Numbered from the stretch's first letter, positions 8,267-17,804 are shown. The stretch: DNA of 64,000 bases from Paenibacillus lautus NBRC 15380 (GCF_004000945.1 NZ_BIMF01000002.1:682001-746000), one strand, 5' to 3'. The notes: generated by a model from the sequence alone, not told the origin. Numbers and translations: made by a program.

Positions 8267-9037
8267 TTAACCTCCAGAAATAACTTTGATCCAGGGACGT
8301 CCGCCATCCCATTCCAGCTGAGCGTCGATATCATAAGTTTGTTTGATAAGTTCATGGTTCAAAACTTCTTCTTTGCGTCCCGCGGCCGTCAACCGTCCGT
8401 TTTTAATAAGCGCCACATGAGTAAATAAAGGGACAATCTCCTCGATATGATGCGTGACGTACACGACCGTAATATTACGCTGCCTCAGCCGGTCAATCTC
8501 ATGCAGCATCTTCTCCCTTTCATACAAATCCAGACCGGCGCACGGTTCATCCATAATCAGAATCTTTGGATCGGCCATGAGGGATCGTGCCAGCATCACC
8601 TTTTTCCGTTCACCCTGGGACAATATCCCGAGAGGCTGCTCCGCCAAATGGCCGAAATTCATTTCGTTTAGCAGAGTATAAGCTAGGTTTCTGGCCTCTT
8701 CCGGTATGTCCTGGTAGAAGCGCAGAAAGGCGTAAGCCCCTGTTGCCACAACCTCCCAGACCGGGTCGCTCAGCGTCAATTTCTCCAATAACGACTGGCT
8801 AATATAACCGATCGATTTGCGGACCTCCCGAATATCGCATTGTCCATAAACATGGCCAAGAACCTCAACGCGCCCGCTGGAAGGAAACATATACCCTGTC
8901 ATCATTTCCAGCAGCGTCGTTTTGCCTGATCCGTTCCTGCCCAAGATAGCCCAGTTCTGTCCCGGCTTCATCTCAATAACATCATGCAGAATATGACGAT
9001 TCCCTCTGACGAGCGACACATGCTGTAGCGAAATCAC
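8267..9037 (-). CDS. ABC transporter ATP-binding protein (YlmA type)
   Basis: 256 aa, a single complete ABC ATPase: Walker A GRNGSGKTT (about 34-42), Q-loop ISQS, signature LSQGE (about 139), Walker B ILIMDEPCAGLD and the switch histidine VTHHIEE. No permease gene is adjacent, so the partner membrane protein, if any, lies elsewhere. It starts 4 bases inside the thioredoxin-like gene and is followed closely by the FtsJ-like methyltransferase. Stand-alone ATPases of this type (B. subtilis YlmA) have no established substrate. Confidence 0.85.
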   Translation of the reverse strand: MISLQHVSLVRGNRHILHDVIEMKPGQNWAILGRNGSGKTTLLEMMTGYMFPSSGRVEVLGHVYGQCDIREVRKSIGYISQSLLEKLTLSDPVWEVVATGAYAFLRFYQDIPEEARNLAYTLLNEMNFGHLAEQPLGILSQGERKKVMLARSLMADPKILIMDEPCAGLDLYEREKMLHEIDRLRQRNITVVYVTHHIEEIVPLFTHVALIKNGRLTAAGRKEEVLNHELIKQTYDIDAQLEWDGGRPWIKVISGG

Positions 9038-9381
9038 GGCTTCACGCTCCTAACAAAACTTACGATATCCTGCACGGAACCCATCCGGTACAGCACCTCC
9101 GGCTCAGCGAGGGGGCTGGACTGGATGGCCAACAATGCAGGTACGCTGCGGATTTGATACCGTTCCACAATGCCCGGAAGAAAGTTCACATCGGCTTCGA
9201 GCAGCTGTACATCCGGCACCACATGTTCCACGATGTCGATCATCTTACGCGCTGCGGCACATGTGCCGCATAATGGCGTATGTAAAAATACGATGACAGG
9301 ATCCGCATTCGCATCCCGTTTCGTCAGACGCTCGTGCCATTCAAGCCTCTCCGTCAATTCACGCTGCGTAACCTCAATCAT
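9034..9381 (-). CDS. Thioredoxin-like protein
   Basis: 115 aa with a thioredoxin fold. The redox motif CGTC sits in PLCGTCAAARKMI at about residues 37-40, then LLEADVNFLPG and a cis-proline region RSVPALLAI. There is no signal peptide, so it is cytoplasmic. It overlaps both neighbours by 4 bases (ATGA arrangement), so the receiver-like gene, this gene and the ABC ATPase gene are translated as a unit. It probably acts as a thiol-disulfide oxidoreductase; the substrate is unknown. Confidence 0.85.
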   Translation of the reverse strand: MIEVTQRELTERLEWHERLTKRDANADPVIVFLHTPLCGTCAAARKMIDIVEHVVPDVQLLEADVNFLPGIVERYQIRSVPALLAIQSSPLAEPEVLYRMGSVQDIVSFVRSVKP

Positions 9382-9716
9382 CTTGAACCCTGGGCAACTT
9401 CCCGCAGCACGGATTCGGGCATCGGTCCATTGTGGACCTTGACGCTTTTCGGCATGTGCTCATAGAGCAGCTCATACATTTTTCTTCGGCCTGACGGACT
9501 TGAGGTATGCAAATAAATTTCCTTAGCCTGCAGGTTTTCGGCGATCATGGCTGTAACCACGTCTCCGCCGTTCATTTGGCCATGCCCGAGTTCAAAGTCA
9601 AGCGACAGAACGTCCACTTCACATTCACGGAGCATCAGCAAACACTCTTCCCCGTTTCGAGCCAGCGCAAATCCTTTCGGATTGGGACGCCAGTCGTCTA
9701 AATACAGATGAATCAT
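9378..9716 (-). CDS. Receiver-like protein (cyclic-phosphate processing receiver domain type)
   Basis: 112 aa. It begins IHLYLDDWRPNPKGF and continues VDVLSLDFELGHG, then IYLHTSSPSGRRKMYELL. This matches the pattern of the cREC-type receiver-like domain (LDDxRxxP ... SLDxDLG), a relative of response-regulator receivers found in putative RNA or nucleotide-processing operons. No output domain is present. The RBS GGGAGAG precedes the ATG. It heads a run of overlapping genes with the thioredoxin-like and ABC ATPase genes. The family call is from motif memory and the biochemical role is unproven. Confidence 0.6.
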   Translation of the reverse strand: MIHLYLDDWRPNPKGFALARNGEECLLMLRECEVDVLSLDFELGHGQMNGGDVVTAMIAENLQAKEIYLHTSSPSGRRKMYELLYEHMPKSVKVHNGPMPESVLREVAQGSR

Positions 9717-9733
9717 ATTACTCTCTCCCTTAA

Positions 9734-10582
9734 TCAGGACCAGGACAGCACCTTGGCGATGTCTTCCCGATGCGTGCCGTCAGCCCCTTTTTCACTTTCC
9801 AGGACAAATGCCTTGCCCGCAAGTTCCGGTGCCAGAACCAGACGCTTCAGAGCTTCTGTGCCTATCATACCTTGTCCGATGCGGGCGTGGCGATCTTTTC
9901 TTGAGCCGGCCCCATATTTCGAATCGTTCAAATGAACGGCAACGGTAGATTCCCAATAAGCTAGCGACTGGCCCCTGGCAAGGAGCTCATCCGTATTCGA
10001 AATGTCCCATCCTCCGGCGGCAAACAAGTGGCAGGTATCCAGGCAAAAGCCTATTTTTTCCGGATAATCGGCAAGCTGTCTAACCTTCACGCTCTCTTCT
10101 AGCGTCATCCCCATGGACCCATGGTCTCCCGCCTGATTCTCGATCAGCAGCTTGGCCCTGCCCGTCCAGGAAGACAACACATCATTCATGCAGCGAATAA
10201 TATTCTGATACCCTTCAAGGACATTCTGACTCTTGAGATGCCCAAAATGAACCACGATACCCAGCGATCCGCAAGCCTCGGCAATCATGAGATCGTTCTT
10301 TAGGGAATCTACGGTCAACTGGTAAAACGCTTCTCCCCGGGTTAAGCCAACCGCCATATTCGTCGGATACGGTGTGTGCGCGATCGAAACGAGTCCTTGT
10401 TCCTGACAAAACGCTGCGCATGCGGCGGCATTGCGGACGTCCGGCGTCTTCAAGTGAAGACTGCGCGGATTTTTCGGGAAATACTGATACGCGAGTGAAC
10501 CGATGCCGGCTGCATGCTGAGCTGCTGCGAGAAATCCGCCGCGTGTGCTGACATGGCTTCCAATCCGGACTTTAGACTTCAT
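9734..10582 (-). CDS. nfo: Deoxyribonuclease IV (AP endonuclease)
   Basis: 282 aa, the usual length for endonuclease IV. Motifs are GSHVSTRGGF at the N-terminus, IENQAGD near the middle (metal ligand Glu), GFCLDTCHLFAAGGWD, and HLNDSKYGAGSRKDRHARIGQG. Together these form the three-zinc site that cleaves abasic sites in base excision repair. It overlaps the 3' end of the Fpg gene by 11 bases, so a glycosylase and an AP endonuclease of the same pathway are made together. Confidence 0.95.
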   Translation of the reverse strand: MKSKVRIGSHVSTRGGFLAAAQHAAGIGSLAYQYFPKNPRSLHLKTPDVRNAAACAAFCQEQGLVSIAHTPYPTNMAVGLTRGEAFYQLTVDSLKNDLMIAEACGSLGIVVHFGHLKSQNVLEGYQNIIRCMNDVLSSWTGRAKLLIENQAGDHGSMGMTLEESVKVRQLADYPEKIGFCLDTCHLFAAGGWDISNTDELLARGQSLAYWESTVAVHLNDSKYGAGSRKDRHARIGQGMIGTEALKRLVLAPELAGKAFVLESEKGADGTHREDIAKVLSWS

Positions 10583-11390
10583 GCTGACAGTTCGGACAAA
10601 AGAACACTTTGCGCGAGGTATGCTCCGCCTTCACGATCGGCGTGCCGCAGCGAACACAGGGCTCTCCTTCGCGATCGTAAACTTTGCACTCGTCGTTATA
10701 AGCTCCCGTCAGGGTGTCCCCTTCCTGAAACGGCATTTCCATATATCCGCCGCCATCCGTTGCCTCGTGCATCACTTTAACGGTACTCTCGTATAACTGC
10801 TCTAAAGACTGCTCCGATAGATCCTGAATTTTGGACAGCGGGTGAATTTGGGCATCGAAGGCAATCTCATCCGCGTAACAGTTGCCGATTCCGGCGACAA
10901 CCTGCTGATTGACCAGCGTTGTTTTTAAAGCGCCCCGCCGTTTTCCGATCAGTTCGACAAAGCGCGCTTTGGTCATTCGCCGATCCAGAAGTTCAGGTCC
11001 AAGCTCTTTAAGCGCATTTTCCGTTTCTCGGGCCGTTAGGAAGTGCAAGTAACCCAGACGCAGACCGATAAAATACAGCACCTGATCACCAAATGTGATC
11101 TCGACCTGAGTCGACCTTGAGGGACGTTCCTCATCCCTATGCCCTAAATACAAAATGCCGCCCAGCATGAGGTGAAGCAGCAATCTGCCTCCGTTATGCA
11201 GATGGAATATGAGATGCTTGCCTCTACGTTCCACAAAAATGACCTTGCTTCCCTTTAGCACGGAAGTAAAGTCTTCAACCGTCACATTTAGTGATTTTTC
11301 ACGGTTCACGACGACATTCGTGATTGGCACATTCAAAATGCTCTGCGATAACAATCTTCGGTAATTTTCCATTTCCGGCAGTTCCGGCAT
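10572..11390 (-). CDS. mutM: Formamidopyrimidine-DNA glycosylase (Fpg/Nei family)
   Basis: 272 aa. The mature N-terminus PELPEME carries the catalytic Pro and Glu. RRGKHLIFHL holds the DNA-binding lysine, and NCYADEIAF is the helix-two-turn-helix signature. The C-terminus has a zinc finger (CVRCG ... CPNCQ). It removes oxidised purines such as 8-oxoguanine. GGGAAG precedes the ATG. It is coupled to the downstream nfo. No polA or coaE neighbour is present, unlike the common Bacillus arrangement. Confidence 0.92.
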   Translation of the reverse strand: MPELPEMENYRRLLSQSILNVPITNVVVNREKSLNVTVEDFTSVLKGSKVIFVERRGKHLIFHLHNGGRLLLHLMLGGILYLGHRDEERPSRSTQVEITFGDQVLYFIGLRLGYLHFLTARETENALKELGPELLDRRMTKARFVELIGKRRGALKTTLVNQQVVAGIGNCYADEIAFDAQIHPLSKIQDLSEQSLEQLYESTVKVMHEATDGGGYMEMPFQEGDTLTGAYNDECKVYDREGEPCVRCGTPIVKAEHTSRKVFFCPNCQHEV

Positions 11391-11441
11391 GATTCATCTT
11401 CCCTTTCGTCAATCACAAAAGTTTATGTACACACTCGATCA

Positions 11442-12236
11442 TTATGAACACAGCAGATTTTTCACTTCGCTCAAATCCCGGCAGATAAAGTCCGGTGTGA
11501 CCCCCGTGGCTTCCATATGCGCCTCCATATTGTGATCGGTCGTGATTCCGGTCATAACGAGCACCGTCTTACAGCCTGCATGCGCGCCAGCCGCGATGTC
11601 CGTACGTATATTATCTCCGATTACATAAGTTTCCTCCGGGGCCAAACCGAGGCGATCCGAAGCAAATTTCATTAAAATCGAGGACGGCTTTCCGATGACC
11701 GTCGGTTTCACTCCGGAAGCGGCTTCGATCGCAGCACCCAGCGAACCTGCACCGGGCATCAAGCCGGTATCCGATGGAAGCTGCAAATCCGGATTGGTCA
11801 ATATCGACACGGCTCCCTCCTGAATCCAGCGAACGGCACGTGTTAACTTCTCGTAATGGAACGAGCGGTCGATTCCTTGAATCACATAATCAGGGGACTG
11901 CTCCACGATGTTCAGACCTGCGGACAAGAGCGCTTCACGGAGCCCCTCTTCTCCGAGCATCGCCACTTTGGCACCCGGCGACTTCTCAGCGATATATTTA
12001 GCTGCAGCCAGGGAGGAGGTGCATACTTCCTCCGGTAAGGCAGGGATCCCCATCTCCATCAGATGCGCCGCAACCTGTTCGGGTGTCCTTGATGAATTAT
12101 TCGTTACATACAGGAACGGAATCTGCAATTCCTTCAGCCGCTCGATGAGAAGGTCTGCCCCCTCAATTCGATGCCGGCCATGATACAGCGTTCCATCCAG
12201 ATCAATCAGTAATCCTTTTGGTTTTGGTTTTTCCAT
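11442..12236 (-). CDS. HAD-superfamily IIA phosphatase (NagD/AraL type)
   Basis: 264 aa. Motif I LIDLDGTLYHG (nucleophile and acid-base Asp), motif II YVTNNSSRTP, and motif IV YVIGDNIRTDIAAG with GKPSSIL before it. These mark the class IIA HAD sugar-phosphate or nucleotide phosphatases such as NagD, AraL and YutF. Likely cytoplasmic and Mg-dependent. AAGGTG lies upstream of the ATG. It sits 51 bases upstream of mutM in the same direction and may belong to the same transcript. The substrate cannot be read from the sequence. Confidence 0.88.
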   Translation of the reverse strand: MEKPKPKGLLIDLDGTLYHGRHRIEGADLLIERLKELQIPFLYVTNNSSRTPEQVAAHLMEMGIPALPEEVCTSSLAAAKYIAEKSPGAKVAMLGEEGLREALLSAGLNIVEQSPDYVIQGIDRSFHYEKLTRAVRWIQEGAVSILTNPDLQLPSDTGLMPGAGSLGAAIEAASGVKPTVIGKPSSILMKFASDRLGLAPEETYVIGDNIRTDIAAGAHAGCKTVLVMTGITTDHNMEAHMEATGVTPDFICRDLSEVKNLLCS

Positions 12237-12606
12237 GAGTTGATAGCACCTTCTTATTTCTTTCCTTCACGCCATAAATGATTCATCGGCTAAAGGTTGA
12301 GCTTTCTCGGCATCGCCGTGATCGTCAATCATCGTCATATATCGGTATAAATATGTATAACCATGGTTCATACACTGCGCTGAAGTTTGCTTACGCTGAA
12401 ACCCCAGTTAGTATTATTGTAAAGAAGGCTACTTCCGGTTGCAAGGTTCATGGCGAGTATCTCAGCCCGGCGGCAAATCAGTCGAAAGAGATCGAAGACT
12501 GTCCAAGCGTTAGTGATTATAAACCGGTTTGTCATTTCCTGCGCTTTCCCGGAAAATAATTCACTCAATCACTCGATATTTCCCTGTAAATAGCCGCTTT
12601 GTCTAC
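12237..12606. other. Intergenic region, no gene supported
   Basis: About 370 bases between the HAD phosphatase and RNase Z genes. Short open frames exist on both strands, but their translations lack family-like motifs, ribosome-binding sites and normal composition. No clear terminator hairpin was seen. It presumably contains the promoter of the phosphatase gene. Confidence 0.4.
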
Positions 12607-13536
12607 TTATGATCTGCGCTGGATTGGGTACAATCCGAAATCCTCTGCTAGGCGTGTATTTTCAAAAATCTCCTGCGCTTCCTTGAGCAGCGGCTGCAAG
12701 TGCTCAATATCCTTATACCGGGAGCTGAAGTGGGTCAGGAACAGCGATCGTACTTCAGCCCGTTTGGCTGCTTCCGCTGCCTGTTTAGCCGTACTGTGAT
12801 AGTATTCGTGCGCTAGTTCCGACAGATCTTCCATGAAAGTGGCTTCATGAACCAGAAGATCGGCACCTTTGGCCAGAGTCTCCACTCCAGGGCATGGCCT
12901 TGTATCCCCGAGAATCGTGACCACTCTCCCTTTTTTCGGTGTCAGGAGCACATCAGAGGCATGAATCCATCGCCCGTCGCCGAGTTCCACGCTCTCCCCT
13001 CTTTTTAGCTTGCCATAAAGCGGCCCTGGCTTGAGTCCATAATCCGCCAAACGTTTCAGGTCCAGACTGCCGGGGAGATCCTTCTCCACGATACGGTAGC
13101 CATAACTCTCGGCCCTGTGATCCAGCTTTGCCGATTCCACGAGGAAGTTATCGTCCTCAAACAATATGCCACCGGTGTGCTCAATAACCTCCATCGTATA
13201 AGGGACACGCGATTGGCTGATGCTCAGCGTAGTTTCAATGAAAACCTTAATACCTGGGGGACCATATATCGACAGGGGTGAAGTTACCCCTTGGGCACCT
13301 CGGCTGGATAGCAACCCTGGCAAACCGAATACATGATCACCGTGCATATGTGTAATGAATACCTTTTCAAGCTTGGACAGCTTGAGCGGGGACTTCAATA
13401 TTTGATGCTGCGTGCCTTCTCCACAATCAAACAGCCACAGACTTCTTCGTTCTTCCAGCATACGCAGTGCAATCGAGGTCACGTTACGCTGCAGCGTAGG
13501 AACCCCCGCGTTTGTTCCTAAAAAATAGAGTTCCAT
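12607..13536 (-). CDS. rnz: Ribonuclease Z
   Basis: 309 aa from ATG 13534-13536. This start was chosen over an upstream in-frame one because the protein then begins MELYFLGTNAGVPT, the normal RNase Z N-terminus, with GGGGAGAAGAGGG in front. The metal-binding motif THMHGDH is at about residue 62; the LGDTRPC and later LTHFSSRY histidine regions complete the metallo-beta-lactamase fold. The enzyme matures tRNA 3' ends. The length is typical for the bacterial short form. Confidence 0.95.
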   Translation of the reverse strand: MELYFLGTNAGVPTLQRNVTSIALRMLEERRSLWLFDCGEGTQHQILKSPLKLSKLEKVFITHMHGDHVFGLPGLLSSRGAQGVTSPLSIYGPPGIKVFIETTLSISQSRVPYTMEVIEHTGGILFEDDNFLVESAKLDHRAESYGYRIVEKDLPGSLDLKRLADYGLKPGPLYGKLKRGESVELGDGRWIHASDVLLTPKKGRVVTILGDTRPCPGVETLAKGADLLVHEATFMEDLSELAHEYYHSTAKQAAEAAKRAEVRSLFLTHFSSRYKDIEHLQPLLKEAQEIFENTRLAEDFGLYPIQRRS

Positions 13537-13623
13537 CCCTCTTCTCCCCTTTCGTGTTGTAAACCGGAGAAATCCCCCGAAACATTCGGAGGATTTCAAA
13601 CCGGCTGTACCGGTATTCAAATG

Positions 13624-16600
13624 TTAAGCTTTATCCACGTTAAAATAATGAGCCTCCGGATGGCTGAACACCATGGCGGATACCGATGCCTCCGGTTCCA
13701 TCATGAAACCTTCGGTAAGATGAACGCCGATATCTTCTGGCTGCATCAATTTAAATAACGGTTCCTGATCCTCCAGATCCGGACAGGCCGGATACCCGAA
13801 GGATACGCGAATGCCTTGGTATCTCGCACCCAAGCGCTGCTTCATTGTCATGTCAGCCGGATCGGGGTATCCCCACGTATCCCGCATCATATGGTGAATC
13901 CGCTCCGCCAGACCTTCTGCCGTTTCCAGTGCGACTGATTGAAGCGCATGTGAGCGCAAATAGTCACCCTTGTCCTTCCATTCCCCGGACAATTTTCCGA
14001 CGCCGTGTCCGGCTGTAACGACAAGGAATCCAACGTAATCCATTACCCCGCTGTCTACGGATTTCAGGAAATCCGCCAAGCACAGGTACGGCTCAACCTG
14101 CTGTCTTGGAAACGTAAAGGTATGCAACACTTTTGTTGTATCTTTCGGATCGTATATGAGAATATCATTTCCTCTCGACTGTGCCGGGAAGAAACGGTAC
14201 ATCGCATGCGCCTGTATGATCCCCGATTGAACGGCCTCTTCCAGAATACCATCAACGGTTTCCTTAAGCGATACCGCCTTCGGGTCATTGGCTTTCAGCA
14301 GCTGTTCCACTGAACCTTTCAGGCCTAAATGATGTCCCAACAGCATCTGCATGTTGATATAAGGCAGGATATGCGAAATCGGGTAGTTTCGAAGCACATG
14401 CCGCTCCATATCCGGCGGTATATATACAGGAGCATCGGTCGAAATTTTGGAGCGCAGCCCTTCTGACAGCTTCGGCATTACTTTTACTACCTGAGGTGCA
14501 GCGGCATCCGCTTCTTGCTCTGCCTTAATCTCTTCCGCCATTTGGGTCCGCAGCACCGGATCGCTCAGCTGGTTGGCCAATGCAAGACCATCCATTGCGT
14601 CCTTCGCGTAAAGCACCATGCCGTCATACTCGGGACGAATGCGGGTCTTCGTGAATTTCCGTGTAAGAGCCGCCCCGCCTACCATGATCGGAACGCTAAT
14701 GCCCGCGTTTTTCAAATCCTGGGCGGTGGATACCATCTGTTGGGCTGACTTCACGAGCAAACCGGACAAGCCGATCGCATCGGGCTGCTCGCGTCGGTAT
14801 GCCTCGATAATTTGCTCCGGTGGTACTTTTATACCCAAATTAATGATTTGATAACCATTGTTGGATAAGATGATCTCCACCAGGTTTTTACCGATATCAT
14901 GCACGTCCCCCTTCACGGTGGCAAGCATGATTTTCCCTTTGACCGACGACTCGTTTTTCTCCATAAAGGATTCGAGATACGCCACGGAGGCTTTCATCAC
15001 TTCGGCACTTTGCAGCACCTCAGCCACAATGAGTTCGTTGTTGTTAAACAAGCGTCCAACCTCGGTCATCCCGGCCATCAGCGGGCCATTAATGATCTCC
15101 AGCGCGCCGTATTTGGTTAATGCTTCATCTAAGTCCGGAATGAGGCCTTCCTTGGAACCTTCCACCACATAGGATGCAAGTCGCTCCTCGAGTGTCAGAT
15201 TGGATACCTTCACCTTCTTCTCTACCTTTTTATCCCGGAATGCCGCCACAAAAGCAGCCAACGTCTCATCGTTGGTGCGGTAAATCAAATCCTCTGCCAG
15301 TCGGCGCTCTTCTTCCGGGATTGAGGCATAACGCTCCAGCTTCTCGGTATTCACGATTGCGTAATCCAATCCCGCTTTTGTGCACTCGTACAGATACACG
15401 GAGTTCAAGACTTCACGGCCCGCTTCCGGCAATCCAAAGGAAACGTTACTGATGCCGAGGATCGTATGCACTTTTGGCATGGCTTCTTTTATGATGCGGA
15501 TGCCTTCAATCGTTTCCTTGGCGGATCCGATATACTGTTCGTCCCCCGTACCTACCGGGAATACAAGTGTGTCGAAAATAATGTCCTCAGGCGAAACGCC
15601 ATATTTGTTCACCAACAGATCATAAGAACGCTGGGCTACCTTCAGCTTGTCGTCACGATGGATCGCCTGACCGGTCTCATCAATGGTTCCTACAACAACC
15701 GCGGCACCGTATTTATGCACCAACGGGATCACATGCTCAAATTTCTCTTCACCGTCTTCAAGGTTAATGGAGTTAATAATCGCCTTCCCTTGCGAATATT
15801 GCAGCGCCAGGTCAATAACGGCTGGATCGGTGGTATCAATCATGAGCGGCACTTTAACCTTTTTAACTACTAGCTCCAGAAACTTAATCATATCTTCCGA
15901 CTCTTCACGATCCGGATCCTGTACGCAAACATCAATGACATGTGCGCCATTCTTGACCTGTGCACGTGCGATCTCGGAGGCTTCCTCATATTTACCTTCT
16001 ACAATTAACCGTTTAAACTTCCTGGAACCCAGAACATTCGTTCTCTCCCCCACCATATACGGTCGGTTTTCCTGCTCGATATAAACCGGCTCGATACCGG
16101 ATAATGCCGGCAAATGTCCACCATCCAGCGGTCGTGGGGAGAAGCCATCCATCGTTTGTTTTAAAGCGCGAATATGGTCGGGTGTTGTCCCACAGCATCC
16201 GCCGGCGATGTTAAGCCAGCCTTTTTCAGCAAAAGCCCCCATCTTTTGAGCCAACGATTCAGGGGATTCGTGGTACTGCCCGTTCTCGTCTGGGAGACCT
16301 GCGTTAGGATAACAGCTAATGGCACTTCTCGACATTTCGGATAAGGAGCGAATATGGTCACGCATGAATTCCGGGCCCGTTGCACAGTTAAGGCCAATGG
16401 ATACGGGATTCAGATGTTCCAAAGAAATGTAGAATGCCTCTATATTTTGTCCGGCCAGCGTCGTTCCCATCGGTTCAATCGTACCGGATATCATGATTGG
16501 AAGCGTGACGCCCGTTTTATCAAACGCTTGGCGAATCCCAATGCTCCCGGCTTTCACGTTTAATGTATCCTGGGATGTTTCGAGCAAAAGCGCATCAACT

Positions 16601-17064
16601 CCGCCTTCAATCAAGGCAACGGCTTGCTCCTCGTAACTCTCGATCAATTCGGCAAAGGTCACACCGCCGGTAACCGATAGCGTCTTGGTTGTCGGACCCA
16701 TCGCTCCTACCACATAGCGCGGGCTGTCCGGCGTGGAATATTTTTCAACCGCTGCACGGGCCAAATGAGCCGCTTTCAAGTTGATTTCCCGGGCAAGTTC
16801 AGGTATATCGTATTCAGCAAGCACAACCGAGGTTGCGCCAAACGTATTGGTTTCAATCAGGTCGGCACCTGCTTCAAGATATTGTTCATGTATTTTCTGA
16901 ATGACATCCGGCCGATGAATGACCAGCATTTCATTACAGCCATCGAGGTCCGGACCGCCAAAATCTTCAGCTGAGAGGTCCTCCTGCTGGATCATCGTGC
17001 CCATGGCACCATCAAGAATTAATATTCGTTCTTTAAGTACTTCTTGTAAGCTAGGCTTGTTCAA
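13624..17064 (-). CDS. metH: Cobalamin-dependent methionine synthase
   Basis: 1146 aa, full-length four-module enzyme. The homocysteine-binding barrel is at about 1-320 with the zinc-site GGCCGTTP. The pterin-binding domain is at about 330-600. The B12 cap and Rossmann domains are at about 640-860 with DVHDIGKN (the cobalt-ligand histidine). The C-terminal SAM reactivation domain is at about 900-1146 with RVSFGYPACP. It transfers the methyl group of methyltetrahydrofolate to homocysteine. The start is a TTG at 17062-17064 with GGGGGAGG 8 bases upstream. No SAM or cobalamin riboswitch was recognised in the short upstream region. Confidence 0.96.
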   Translation of the reverse strand: MNKPSLQEVLKERILILDGAMGTMIQQEDLSAEDFGGPDLDGCNEMLVIHRPDVIQKIHEQYLEAGADLIETNTFGATSVVLAEYDIPELAREINLKAAHLARAAVEKYSTPDSPRYVVGAMGPTTKTLSVTGGVTFAELIESYEEQAVALIEGGVDALLLETSQDTLNVKAGSIGIRQAFDKTGVTLPIMISGTIEPMGTTLAGQNIEAFYISLEHLNPVSIGLNCATGPEFMRDHIRSLSEMSRSAISCYPNAGLPDENGQYHESPESLAQKMGAFAEKGWLNIAGGCCGTTPDHIRALKQTMDGFSPRPLDGGHLPALSGIEPVYIEQENRPYMVGERTNVLGSRKFKRLIVEGKYEEASEIARAQVKNGAHVIDVCVQDPDREESEDMIKFLELVVKKVKVPLMIDTTDPAVIDLALQYSQGKAIINSINLEDGEEKFEHVIPLVHKYGAAVVVGTIDETGQAIHRDDKLKVAQRSYDLLVNKYGVSPEDIIFDTLVFPVGTGDEQYIGSAKETIEGIRIIKEAMPKVHTILGISNVSFGLPEAGREVLNSVYLYECTKAGLDYAIVNTEKLERYASIPEEERRLAEDLIYRTNDETLAAFVAAFRDKKVEKKVKVSNLTLEERLASYVVEGSKEGLIPDLDEALTKYGALEIINGPLMAGMTEVGRLFNNNELIVAEVLQSAEVMKASVAYLESFMEKNESSVKGKIMLATVKGDVHDIGKNLVEIILSNNGYQIINLGIKVPPEQIIEAYRREQPDAIGLSGLLVKSAQQMVSTAQDLKNAGISVPIMVGGAALTRKFTKTRIRPEYDGMVLYAKDAMDGLALANQLSDPVLRTQMAEEIKAEQEADAAAPQVVKVMPKLSEGLRSKISTDAPVYIPPDMERHVLRNYPISHILPYINMQMLLGHHLGLKGSVEQLLKANDPKAVSLKETVDGILEEAVQSGIIQAHAMYRFFPAQSRGNDILIYDPKDTTKVLHTFTFPRQQVEPYLCLADFLKSVDSGVMDYVGFLVVTAGHGVGKLSGEWKDKGDYLRSHALQSVALETAEGLAERIHHMMRDTWGYPDPADMTMKQRLGARYQGIRVSFGYPACPDLEDQEPLFKLMQPEDIGVHLTEGFMMEPEASVSAMVFSHPEAHYFNVDKA

Positions 17065-17168
17065 CTCGTAAACCTCCCCCGAAAACGTTAAATCTTAGTG
17101 TATCAGAATATTTTTCAATAGAAAAGCTGAAATATTGCGCAGCAATGGGTACAAATCCACATTTTCAG

Positions 17169-17197
17169 ATGACAAATGCTGTGAGGGGGGCTATAAT
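17169..17197 (+). promoter_or_regulatory. Sigma-A-type promoter for mtnD
   Basis: ATGACA (17169-17174) and TATAAT (17192-17197) are separated by exactly 17 bases, 37 bases before the mtnD ATG. The spacer contains a run of six Gs. Confidence 0.65.
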
Positions 17198-17233
17198 ACA
17201 TATTAATCCAACGGGAGAAAGAGGGTTAAAGCT

Positions 17234-17770
17234 ATGGCAGAGATTGTGATTCGCAACACGAACGAACGCATTACTGGAGAAGAAAATGTTCGGGAATTCC
17301 TGAATAACCAAGAGGTTGTTTACGAGCACTGGAATATGGAAAAACTCCCGGCAGCGCTTCAAGAAAATTTCAAGCTTAGTGATGACGATAAGAAGCGCAT
17401 TTTGGACATCTTTGATGAAGAAATTCGCGACTTGGCTGCAAGACGCGGCTACAAAATTTGGGATGTCATCACACTTTCCGAGTCCACGCCCAATATAGAG
17501 GACCTGCTGAAAAAATTCGAAGAGGTTCACACCCACGCGGAAGACGAAATCCGTGCGATTGTCGGCGGTAAAGGAATCTTCATTATTAAAGGCTCCGACG
17601 ATGTCGGTTACTTTAATGTAGAGCTTGAGCCAGGCGATGTCATTTCCGTACCGGAAAATACGCCTCACTTCTTCACATTGATGGAGAACAAGCAGATCAT
17701 CGCAGTTCGTCTTTTCATTGAAGAGAACGGCTGGGTTGCTACACCGGTAGAAGATCCTCAATTCCAATAA
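17234..17770 (+). CDS. mtnD: Acireductone dioxygenase (ARD), cupin fold
   Basis: 178 aa, normal ARD length. The metal-binding cupin motif is VHTHAEDEIR (His, His, Glu ligands, about residues 96-105). The second cupin motif PENTPHFF supplies the last histidine. It converts acireductone in the methionine salvage pathway, Fe or Ni deciding the product. No other salvage gene (mtnA, mtnB, mtnK, mtnW) is nearby. It is divergent from metH across a 169-base region, so two routes to methionine sit back to back. Confidence 0.88.
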   Translation: MAEIVIRNTNERITGEENVREFLNNQEVVYEHWNMEKLPAALQENFKLSDDDKKRILDIFDEEIRDLAARRGYKIWDVITLSESTPNIEDLLKKFEEVHTHAEDEIRAIVGGKGIFIIKGSDDVGYFNVELEPGDVISVPENTPHFFTLMENKQIIAVRLFIEENGWVATPVEDPQFQ

Positions 17771-17804
17771 GCCTGAGGGCAAATTGATTAGGAGAACGGA
17801 ATAA

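Noticed and set aside
12278..12568. Small ORFs on both strands in the gap between the HAD phosphatase and rnz
   Set aside because: No ribosome-binding site, unnatural composition and no family-like motif.
17065..17165. Possible SAM riboswitch upstream of metH
   Set aside because: The leader is too short and lacks the conserved S-box helices; only a good ribosome-binding site is present.
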